Shown in pieces: positions 7,179-12,618 of a stretch of DNA of 12,618 nt. Below the pieces are notes generated by a model. That model did no database searches. It saw only the letters and a program-made list of their open reading frames with translations, and had not been told where the DNA came from. Origin of the DNA: PLA5 sp040901705. Lineage in GTDB: Bacteria; Planctomycetota; Planctomycetia; Pirellulales; PLA5. Within the stretch, counting starts at the first letter, position 1. The number at the start of each line of letters is the position of its first letter. The stretch covers positions 1 to 12,618 of the forward strand of contig JBBDYI010000348.1 in NCBI GenBank assembly GCA_040901705.1, given 5' to 3'. Both the position numbers and the translations under genes were made by a program.

Positions 7179-7977
7179 CTCAAGGTCGAACGCCCCACGC
7201 CGTGCCCCTTTGTGCCGATCCTTGGCCGCGCTCGGCCTCATGCCGGCGGCGAAAATGCTACACCGTTGGCTGACGCAGCTCGGTGTTCCCCGCGTCGTTC
7301 CAACCGTGAAGCGCACGCTCCCTCACGACCCAACGGCATTCACCCAAGGTTTGGCGTATTTCGACGGACGGCTCTACGAAAGCACCGGCACCGAAACGAA
7401 TTCCAGCCTCCGCTGTATCGATCCAGACAACGGTCGCCTGCTCCATGTCGTGCCCGTTCCCGACGACTTCTGCGAAGGCATCGCGCAATGGAATGGACGC
7501 CTCTATCAGCTTTCGTGGCAAGGCGGCACCTCCCGCATTTACGAACTGCCCAACTTGACGATCGTCGGCACCGCTACATACTCCGGCGAAGGATGGGGCC
7601 TCACCGCGCTCGATGACCTACTCTTGATGAGTGACGGTTCGAGCGTACTGCGCTTCGTCGACGAATCCTTCGAAACGGTCCGCACGCTTCACGTCGCCTC
7701 CCACGGTATTCCCATGCCCGGCATCAACGATGTCGAGGCCGGCCCCCGATTCGTCCTCGCCAACGTCTACGGTCGCACTGACGATCTCGAAATTGGCCCG
7801 CATACTGGCCGTGTTCTACGAATTATCGATTGCGGGGCGTCCAAACACAAGTTAGGACTGTGCCACTTTAGTCGTGCAATGAATGCGGTTTTGAAGAGTT
7901 ATGGGTTTGAAGGAGGGAGCGATGGGCAAGGCTTGGAAACGCCATATCGATCGGATTTTCGCTCAGGGGCTGTATAA
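7165..7977 (+). pseudogene. Glutaminyl-peptide cyclotransferase (QC), 5' part, interrupted
   Basis: This frame matches the plant/bacterial-type glutamine cyclotransferase beta-propeller. Motifs in order, numbered from ATG 7165: PHDPTAFTQGL (53-63), LYESTG (E72), FCEGI (E104), QLSW (115-118), GEGWGL (141-146), MSDGS (155-159), NDVE (188-191, where relatives have NELE), and ANVYGRTDDLEIGPHTGRV. Homology stops after RIIDC, at about 7833. The last 48 codons to the TGA at 7975-7977 look nothing like the family and overlap the next gene. The missing C-terminal blade is found at about 8611-8793. The enzyme would convert N-terminal Gln to pyroglutamate. Without the last blade the fold probably cannot close. 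ATG 7165 overlaps the deacetylase end; ATG 7240 and 7255 are alternatives, none with a strong ribosome binding site. Confidence 0.85.
7839..7858. repeat. Imperfect palindrome at left end of the insertion
   Basis: GTCCAAAC (7839-7846) and GTTAGGAC (7851-7858) pair with one mismatch across the 4-nt loop ACAA. It lies 5 nt inside the point where QC homology ends. Confidence 0.6.
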
Positions 7978-8548
7978 GTCAGTTTTCTATTATGTCGTTA
8001 CCGTGGGGTTTGACCGAATTGGAATTCGTTGCACGCATTGCTTCAAGCACGCCGGTTTGCTGAATTTAGTGCCACGTGACCCCGAACGCACGTTCGGTTC
8101 CGTGGCATCCATGAGCGACTGGACGGAACGAGACCTGGACGTTTTATGCGCCTACGGAGGCGACGCGCTGCTTGCGGACTTTCAAGCAGCCTTTTCGCGT
8201 CGCGAAACTTGTGTCGTGGCAAGAGTGGCCTGCGATGGCGTCGCCTGCGTCTGTTGGCTCACAAACAACAATCGCTACATCTTTTCTAAAGAATCGCCAT
8301 GTTGGATCATTCAGCGGTGCTTCACAATGCCCGCCCATCGCGGAAAACGTCTCTATCCTCAAACACTTGCATACGCCTGCGAGCTTATTCGGCGAGAGTG
8401 CGACGATGAATCGCCAATCTTCATCGAATGTTCGGCGTTTAATTACTCCTCAATCCGTGGCATCCGCAAAGCTGGTTTTTTGCTCGCGGGCAAGGTATTT
8501 GAGGTTTGTGGGCGGAAGGTATATCGACGCGCGTACGCAACCGACTGA
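7922..8548 (+). CDS. Cys-rich GNAT-type N-acetyltransferase
   Basis: The product has 208 residues. ATG 7922 is preceded by AGGAGGG (7911-7917), the best Shine-Dalgarno in the window, which fixes the start. The C-terminal half is GNAT-like: the acetyl-CoA-binding loop region around TMPAHRGKRLYPQTL (135-149; the second Gly of the usual R-x-x-G-x-G/A is missing) and a motif B-like segment IECSAFNYSSIRGIRKAGF (168-186). The N-terminal about 60 residues are not recognised. Thirteen cysteines, including C37-x2-C40 and the cluster C97/C104/C109/C111, are unusual for the fold. The gene sits inside the split QC gene and has a less GC-rich composition than its neighbours, suggesting transfer. The substrate is unknown; nearby sugar-modifying genes make a glycan or amino-sugar acceptor conceivable. 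Confidence 0.75.
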   Translation: MGKAWKRHIDRIFAQGLYKSVFYYVVTVGFDRIGIRCTHCFKHAGLLNLVPRDPERTFGSVASMSDWTERDLDVLCAYGGDALLADFQAAFSRRETCVVARVACDGVACVCWLTNNNRYIFSKESPCWIIQRCFTMPAHRGKRLYPQTLAYACELIRRECDDESPIFIECSAFNYSSIRGIRKAGFLLAGKVFEVCGRKVYRRAYATD

Positions 8549-8553
8549 GCGGC

Positions 8554-8601
8554 CAGCAGCGTCATTGTTAGCTGTTCTTGCTCATACAATTACCGCCGCT
8601 G
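8554..8601. repeat. Imperfect palindrome after the GNAT gene, right end of the insertion
   Basis: Left arm CAGC-A-GCG-TC-ATTGT (8554-8568) and right arm ACAAT-TAC-CGC-C-GCTG (8586-8601) form 12 bp with one mismatch and one internal loop around a 17-nt loop. It begins 5 nt after the GNAT stop and ends about 10 nt before QC similarity resumes. It could be a terminator without a T tract or a recombination site. Confidence 0.5.
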
Positions 8602-8604
8602 TGA

Positions 8605-8793
8605 TTCGTTGCTCGACTACTTGACACCAGCCTGATTCAAAGCCCGACTCACCTAGTCCCCTTAACCGCTTCGACTAACCAAATTTGCCAAGCAGATCGC
8701 AACGCAGTCACGAGCGGAATCGCATACCACGCCGCGAAAGATGCGTATTTCTTCACCGGCAATTACTGGAATTCGATATTCGAGATCGCGCTC
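8605..8793 (+). pseudogene. QC C-terminal fragment separated from its gene
   Basis: Translation in the phase of the 5' QC part gives, after a stop at 8602-8604, ARLLDTSLIQSP, then at 8716-8760 GIAYHAAKDAYFFTG, then YWNSIFEIAL at 8764-8793. This matches the QC C-terminal pattern (LNGIAyD...lfvTGK.Wp.lfEi). The Lys of TGK is Asn and the Leu-Asn before GIA is Thr-Ser. There is no start codon with a ribosome binding site and no own stop: the frame stays open into the next gene and ends only at 10104. This is the displaced final blade of the cyclotransferase begun at 7165. Confidence 0.82.
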
Positions 8794-8907
8794 TCATCGA
8801 TCGGGGAGCGCAAACGGCTGCCAATCGGGCACGTGCCTTCGCGCCAATTCCGTCATTCAACTCCGTTGGCGCGACGTTCACAAAGCAATATCAAAGGACG
8901 ATTCGCC

Positions 8908-10104
8908 GTGACAAACGCAGCCCAATGGGAGTTGCAAACCGTTCGCACAATCGCCGAATTGGACGCGCTCCGCTCCGAATGGATCGGCTTCCTCGGCGAC
9001 GCTCCCGAGGCGTGCGGCCTTCACGACTGGACCTATTTCACCGCGTTGCTTCACCGCGAGGACAGCGAACCGCTCGTCGTCGTCGTGCGAAACAACGGCG
9101 TCATCAAAGCGATCGCACCCTTCATACGCTGCAGCGGAACCGTGCCATTGCGGTTGAGTCTCATCAAGCTCGGTGAGATATCGCTGCCGCGTCTGCGTGT
9201 CGTCGGCGAAGATTTTTCCATCGCCAGCGATGTCGACGCAAGCGATGTTTACCGGCGAGTATTCGAGGAATTGCCGCGTGCGACCAGCGTCGCAGTCGTT
9301 GAAGCCCAAGAATTCGCCATCGACGGTCGGTTTTGCAAATGCGTTGACGCCGATGGCCTCCGCGGCACGAAGTGGAAGCGATCGCCGACGGCCGACGCGC
9401 AACTCTGCCACACGATTCGCTTCCCACCCAGCTTCAACGAGTACGTGGGCGCGCTCAAGTCGAGGGACCGCACAAATCTTCGCCGTCGACACAAGAAACT
9501 GGCCGCGTTCTTCGACGGCGATCTTAAGCTCGTCCGCATATCGGCGACGGAGCAAATCGACTCGTTCCTATTGGCGCTCGACCATATCTGCGCCGAGACT
9601 TGGCAGTCGCAAGTCTACGGTCGTCGCACGAGAAGTACGGAGCGGGAACGCCGATTTTTCGCCACGCTCGTCGAACTCGGGTGGTTGCGGTCGTACTTGC
9701 TCTTCGGCAAGGAACAACCGCTCGCCTTTCAGGTTGGGATACAATACCCAGGGCGATACGACTTTCTCGAAACGGGATACGACGCACGATGGTCGCATCT
9801 AGGTCCCGGCACGGTGCTGGAGTACCTGGTGCTCGAAGACCTTTTGTCGTCCGATCGCCCGGACGTCGGCGACTTCGGCTTCGGCGACGCCGAGTACAAA
9901 AGGATACTGGCGAATTCGACACATTTCGAATTTGAACACGTGTATTTGCGTAGGCGTTGGTCCGTTAAACCAAAACTCGTGTTTGGTGCTCAAGGAATGT
10001 TTGATATGGCGGAAAAAGGAATCCGCAAGATCCTGACAATGACGAGATCGGATCGAGTCGTCCGACGGTTGCTACGACGCCGCGGGCGCGGAGGCGAGAC
10101 ATAA
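8908..10104 (+). CDS. CelD/BcsL-type GNAT acetyltransferase (Acetyltransf_6)
   Basis: From GTG 8908 the product has 398 residues. AAGGA at 8894-8898 with a 9-nt spacer supports this start; GTG 8833 is in frame but lacks a clear site and lies in the QC remnant. The N-terminal half (WIGFLGDAPEACGLHDWTYFTALL) and the second domain, with R-x-N-L-R-R-R-H-K-K-L, AETWQSQVYGRR, LAFQVGIQYPGRYDFLETGYDARWSHLGPGTVLEYLVLE split across sheets, and DFGFGDAEYKR, fit the BioF2/CelD acyltransferase family. Such proteins accompany exopolysaccharide and cellulose loci and may acylate sugars. The C-terminus is very basic (RRLLRRRGRGG). It probably belonged to the same transcript as the deacetylase. The upstream in-frame QC fragment makes long mis-annotated starts likely. 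Confidence 0.85.
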   Translation: MTNAAQWELQTVRTIAELDALRSEWIGFLGDAPEACGLHDWTYFTALLHREDSEPLVVVVRNNGVIKAIAPFIRCSGTVPLRLSLIKLGEISLPRLRVVGEDFSIASDVDASDVYRRVFEELPRATSVAVVEAQEFAIDGRFCKCVDADGLRGTKWKRSPTADAQLCHTIRFPPSFNEYVGALKSRDRTNLRRRHKKLAAFFDGDLKLVRISATEQIDSFLLALDHICAETWQSQVYGRRTRSTERERRFFATLVELGWLRSYLLFGKEQPLAFQVGIQYPGRYDFLETGYDARWSHLGPGTVLEYLVLEDLLSSDRPDVGDFGFGDAEYKRILANSTHFEFEHVYLRRRWSVKPKLVFGAQGMFDMAEKGIRKILTMTRSDRVVRRLLRRRGRGGET

Positions 10105-10355
10105 ATTACGTATGAAAACCGATCTCGCTCCAAAATTGGCGCCGAGTGCCGCTGGATCTGCCAGTGAGAAGCGGGAGCGAGTTCGGCTTGCACGACCGAC
10201 CGCTCAACCTCGGCAACGACAATGCGAAGTACCGGTTAACGTCTCTGTGTCCGACAATCACCGCCGCGCCGTTCGAGTTTCCCTTTGCAAAAGAAAAGGC
10301 AATCTATAGCACAAGCTGGATTGGAAGATTCCAAAACCGGGTGGCTCGATTCGCT
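10105..10355. other. Convergent intergenic region with an 8-bp inverted repeat
   Basis: The 251 nt lie between convergent genes. CTCGCTCC (10124-10131) and GGAGCGAG (10174-10181) can pair around 42 nt that hold a further small stem (CTGG/CCAG). A second palindrome, TTGGAA/TTCCAA, is at 10320-10333. Either may help end transcription, though neither has a clear T tract on the expected strand. I see no credible gene here; a 65-codon frame from ATG 10112 has no domain or clear ribosome binding site. Confidence 0.5.
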
Positions 10356-11432
10356 CTATCGCTCGAAGATTGGCAGAGAGTTTTTCGGCATTTGCAGCGC
10401 CAGCGTCGCCATGGCTGTGGCGTACTCCTGGCCAAATGCGTCTTCCCAGGCGCCGGTTTCCGATTGCCGGTCGACGAGGTCGTCGCGCAGCGCCGCGTAC
10501 CAATTTGGAAAGTGGCTCTGGCCGGCGTGCCACATCGCTTGCACCGCGTAATAGTGGCCGTAGTAATAGTGACTGTAGCGGACCTTCGCACCGCGCTCTG
10601 GCCGATACGCCGCGAGGTATTCCAGTCCGCGGCGAATCTCCGGCGATTCATTCGGATCCTTCTCCAGCCCCGCGTTGTACAAGGACACCACGGCGGCGGC
10701 CGAACGCGGAAACACGCTTTCGCCGCCTTCTTGCATGTAAGTGAATCCGCCGTCGGCATTCTGGCAGCGGCGAATGTAATCGGCCGCCCGCACGATCGTT
10801 TCCTTGGGCACGAACACGCCGGCATTCTTCGCCGCCCGCAGCGCCATCATCTGGCAACTGGTGACCGACACGTCGGCCTCGGCGCGGACCGGTTGATAGC
10901 GCCACCCGCCCTGACGATTCTGCGACTCGACGATGATCTTCACCGCCTTGGCAAGTTTCTCACGCAGCTCGCGACGCCGGCTCATGCCGTGCGCTTCGGC
11001 CAGCAACAACGTCGCAAAGCCGTGGTCGTACATCGGACCGTGGCTGACCGTTACGCCGTTGATGAATCCGCTCTGCTGGCAAGAGGCCAGCGCATAGTCG
11101 ACGAACTTCGCCACCGCGCGCCCGTGCGGACCGCGGTCGGGCGTGCTCCCGGCGGCCATCATCGCCATCGCGGAAAGCGACGTCACGGCAACGTTGCCGG
11201 CATAGCCCGTCGCGCCGAACGAACCGTCGTTCTGCTGCCGCGACGCCAGAAAATCGAGCCCCCGACCGACCGACTTCCGCGCCGCGTCGGTATACAGCCG
11301 ATCCAATGCGTCGGCGCGCTCATCGACATCCTGCTCACCGCCCGGCTGCCAGGCTAAACTTCGCCCAGCCCGAGCCACGACGCCGGCAAGGCCAGCGATC
11401 AAGAGGTCGCGGCGATGAAAGCGATGCCACAT
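10356..11432 (-). CDS. Tat-exported prenyltransferase/squalene-oxidase repeat protein
   Basis: From ATG 11432 the product has 358 residues. Residues 6-28 resemble a Tat signal (HRRDLLIAGLAGVVARAGRS, with twin Arg at 7-8). The mature part is built of alpha/alpha-barrel repeats marked by Q-x-x-D/G-G-x-F/W: QNDGSFG (67-73), QNRQGGWRY (171-179), QNADGGF (224-230) and QSETGAW (323-329). These are the QW-type repeats of terpene cyclases and prenyltransferase beta subunits. The cyclase acid motifs DCTAE or DxDD are absent; the matching helix reads ADVSVTSCQMMAL. The protein is therefore more likely a binding or structural relative, or an enzyme of another chemistry. The frame extends upstream to a TTG at 11507, but that would bury the Tat signal. 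It lies 64 nt after the hydrolase-fold gene and is probably in the same operon. Confidence 0.85.
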   Translation of the reverse strand: MWHRFHRRDLLIAGLAGVVARAGRSLAWQPGGEQDVDERADALDRLYTDAARKSVGRGLDFLASRQQNDGSFGATGYAGNVAVTSLSAMAMMAAGSTPDRGPHGRAVAKFVDYALASCQQSGFINGVTVSHGPMYDHGFATLLLAEAHGMSRRRELREKLAKAVKIIVESQNRQGGWRYQPVRAEADVSVTSCQMMALRAAKNAGVFVPKETIVRAADYIRRCQNADGGFTYMQEGGESVFPRSAAAVVSLYNAGLEKDPNESPEIRRGLEYLAAYRPERGAKVRYSHYYYGHYYAVQAMWHAGQSHFPNWYAALRDDLVDRQSETGAWEDAFGQEYATAMATLALQMPKNSLPIFER

Positions 11433-11496
11433 CCGCCGACCAGCTCCATTAACAACTGGCCCTGCCGCCTGAATCCTGACGCCCGTTGCCTGTTCC

Positions 11497-12483
11497 TCAA
11501 AACGCAATCTGCTTCTCCCAGGGAATCGCCTTCTCCCCTAGCCGCGTCTTGATAAACCCTTCGACCGCCGGACCGACCTTGAGTTGCGGATTGGCCAGCA
11601 GTTCCGCGCCTTGCAACTTCGTCTTCAGCGCCGCATACAGGACGCGTTTATCCTTGCTGTCCTGGGCCGTGCCGGACTCGGCGTATTTGGTCAAGATACT
11701 TTCCAACTGTTGGGCCGCCCGTCGCTCGCCGGCTCCTTCTTCGCCGACGACGATCAAGCTGGCGATATCGCCCTTGAACGCCGGATGTTTCACGGCCTCG
11801 GAATACGACGCGCCCCGATAGGCCGTCGGTGGCGAAACGAGGACCAGCGCCTTGACGTCCTTGCCCCGCAGTTGATTGCGATAATCTTTCTCCATGTAGT
11901 TCTTGGTCGTGAAATTCAGCGCCACGATCGCGCCCAAATCCACGCCCACGACGCACAACTTCTTGATGTTCACGACCTTGTTGTTGTTCTCGTTGAGTAG
12001 AAAGTTCCACAGCTTCGTCATGTCCTGAGTCACCATCGCCGCGATGTCGTTGCGGTTCTGCGTATTGGATTTCAGCACGATCGTCGCGCCGCCCTTCGTC
12101 TGCGCGGTGCTCTCGCCATGTCCGCGCAAGTCGGGCACAAGCACCGAGTGTCCCTGCGATTGCAGATACTCGGCGACCGACTTGAGGTCGTCGCGTTTGC
12201 CCCCACCGCCGTGCAGCAGAATCACCGGCACGGACTCCGACACGCTCGAAGCGTAATACGAAAACTTGATCGCCACGCCGTCGTCCGTCGTCACCGACAA
12301 CTCGCGAACGTCCGCCGCCTCTTCCGGCGGATCGGCCGCCGCGGCAGCCTGAGCCAACGCCGAATCGACGCCGCCAACCGTCAACCACGCTGCCGCCATC
12401 CCAAACAGCACCGCGCCGCGAAAAGCAAATCGAAACGCGGCCCGACAACCTTCGATCGTTGGATACACAGCAAGATTTCGCAT
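11497..12483 (-). CDS. Exported alpha/beta-hydrolase-fold protein with Asp at the nucleophile position
   Basis: The product has 328 residues. ATG 12483 is preceded on the minus strand by GAGG with a 7-nt spacer. Residues 18-45 form a signal peptide (FRFAFRGAVLFGMAAAWLTVGG, cleavage near ALA|Q). The alpha/beta-hydrolase core begins at about 70: VPVILLHGGGGKRDDL (oxyanion-hole region, 91-95), VLVPDLRGHGEST (115-126) and the nucleophile elbow CVVGVDLGAIVAL (177-189). Here the Ser of G-x-S-x-G is Asp182. Candidate late acid and base residues are not obvious; there is no clear catalytic His near the C-terminus. It may be an Asp-nucleophile enzyme, as in epoxide hydrolases or haloalkane dehalogenases, or a non-catalytic relative. 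It is the first gene of a two-gene minus-strand operon with the prenyltransferase-repeat protein. Confidence 0.87.
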   Translation of the reverse strand: MRNLAVYPTIEGCRAAFRFAFRGAVLFGMAAAWLTVGGVDSALAQAAAAADPPEEAADVRELSVTTDDGVAIKFSYYASSVSESVPVILLHGGGGKRDDLKSVAEYLQSQGHSVLVPDLRGHGESTAQTKGGATIVLKSNTQNRNDIAAMVTQDMTKLWNFLLNENNNKVVNIKKLCVVGVDLGAIVALNFTTKNYMEKDYRNQLRGKDVKALVLVSPPTAYRGASYSEAVKHPAFKGDIASLIVVGEEGAGERRAAQQLESILTKYAESGTAQDSKDKRVLYAALKTKLQGAELLANPQLKVGPAVEGFIKTRLGEKAIPWEKQIAF

Positions 12484-12561
12484 GGTGACGCCTCACTCCG
12501 AAATGAATCGCTAAGAAAAATCAAACTGGCCTGCCAGCAGCGGACAAAACCGCCAGCCCCC

Positions 12562-12572
12562 GCCCTCAGGGC
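12562..12572. repeat. Perfect short palindrome upstream of the hydrolase gene
   Basis: GCCCTCAGGGC is an inverted repeat (5-bp arms around one base) about 80 nt upstream of the ATG at 12483, in the expected promoter/leader region. It could be an operator or chance in GC-rich DNA. The remaining 12484-12618 stretch shows nothing else I can support. Confidence 0.3.
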
Positions 12573-12618
12573 CAGCGCGTACATTTGGATATGATGGCGG
12601 AGTCTGGGTTGGGTCATG

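Larger units (their letters stand above)
7834..8610 (+). mobile_element. Inferred inserted one-gene cassette (boundaries approximate)
   Basis: About 777 nt separate the two parts of the QC gene, which keep the same reading-frame phase. The segment holds only the GNAT gene with its own Shine-Dalgarno, short flanks and a palindromic structure near each end (7839-7858 and 8554-8601). Its base composition is lower in GC than the neighbours. TTGC occurs at 7830-7833 and 8609-8612 and could be a 4-bp target duplication, but that is short enough to be chance. No transposase, integrase or terminal inverted repeat is visible, so the mechanism is unknown. Boundaries rest on where QC similarity stops and resumes. 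Confidence 0.55.

Noticed and set aside
8530..8573. Possible integron attC site (GTTAGCT at 8567-8573, with GTTAGGA at 7851 on the left)
   Set aside because: The cores do not fit GTTRRRY fully, the upstream partner ACGCAAC misses RYYYAAC by one base, and the palindrome is shorter than usual for attC. No integrase is present. Kept only as a general palindrome observation.
7834..8610. Intein or self-splicing intron as explanation for the QC interruption
   Set aside because: The 5' frame hits a stop at 7975-7977, so an intein is excluded. No reverse transcriptase or homing endonuclease is encoded, and I cannot see intron core structures. A folding or covariance search for group I/II cores would settle it.
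10146..11357. Plus-strand open frame of 403 codons opposite the prenyltransferase-repeat gene
   Set aside because: It is antisense to clear repeat motifs and a Tat signal; its Arg/His-rich translation has no recognisable family.
12381..12617. Minus-strand 78-codon frame from an ATG at the window edge
   Set aside because: It overlaps the start and signal peptide of the hydrolase-fold gene in another frame and shows no domain or supported ribosome binding site.

Overview
The window looks like chromosomal DNA of a planctomycete, most likely from the Pirellulales and relatives. The evidence is a GC-rich composition, a large DUF1549/DUF1553 protein with a CxxCH haem motif and an anti-sigma-like N-terminus next to an ECF sigma factor, a secreted protein with prenyltransferase/squalene-oxidase repeats, and a transglutaminase-like protein of a type I associate with planctomycetes. 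Genus and species cannot be told. I see no rRNA, tRNA, CRISPR array or transposase.

Layout. Positions 1-2901, minus strand: ECF sigma factor (2380-2901) followed by a membrane-anchored DUF1549/DUF1553 cytochrome-like protein (4-2292), probably a sigma/anti-sigma signalling pair. A triple 10-bp repeat lies between them. Positions 2902-3292 are non-coding. Positions 3293-3469, plus: a 58-residue two-helix membrane protein with a good ribosome binding site and a hairpin after it. Positions 3695-4681, plus: a secreted cytochrome c'/c-556-like protein with one C-terminal CxxCH. Positions 4682-5298 hold no convincing gene, but contain a strong hairpin, a degenerate direct repeat and a promoter-like site. 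Positions 5299-10104 are a plus-strand run: secreted transglutaminase-like protein, NodB-type polysaccharide deacetylase, glutaminyl-peptide cyclotransferase (QC), a small Cys-rich GNAT acetyltransferase, and a CelD/BcsL-type acetyltransferase. Positions 10356-12483, minus: an alpha/beta-hydrolase-fold protein followed by a Tat-exported prenyltransferase-repeat protein.

The main discovery is that the QC gene is broken. Its first three quarters end near 7833. Its characteristic C-terminus (GIAYHAAKD..., FFTG, YW..IFEI) reappears at about 8611-8793, in the same reading-frame phase. The roughly 780 bp between carry the AT-richer, Cys-rich GNAT gene with its own strong Shine-Dalgarno and a palindromic structure just inside each end. 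This looks like insertion of a one-gene cassette without any recombinase. The 3' QC fragment has no stop and now reads into the downstream acetyltransferase frame.

Working together: the 5299-10104 run is plausibly a cell-surface modification cluster (deacetylation and acyl transfer on glycans, protein processing). The sigma/DUF1549 pair and the cytochrome c'-like protein suggest redox or haem-linked sensing in the periplasm. The hydrolase/prenyltransferase-repeat pair has key catalytic motifs replaced, so both may be binding or structural proteins rather than classical enzymes. These functional links are inference.
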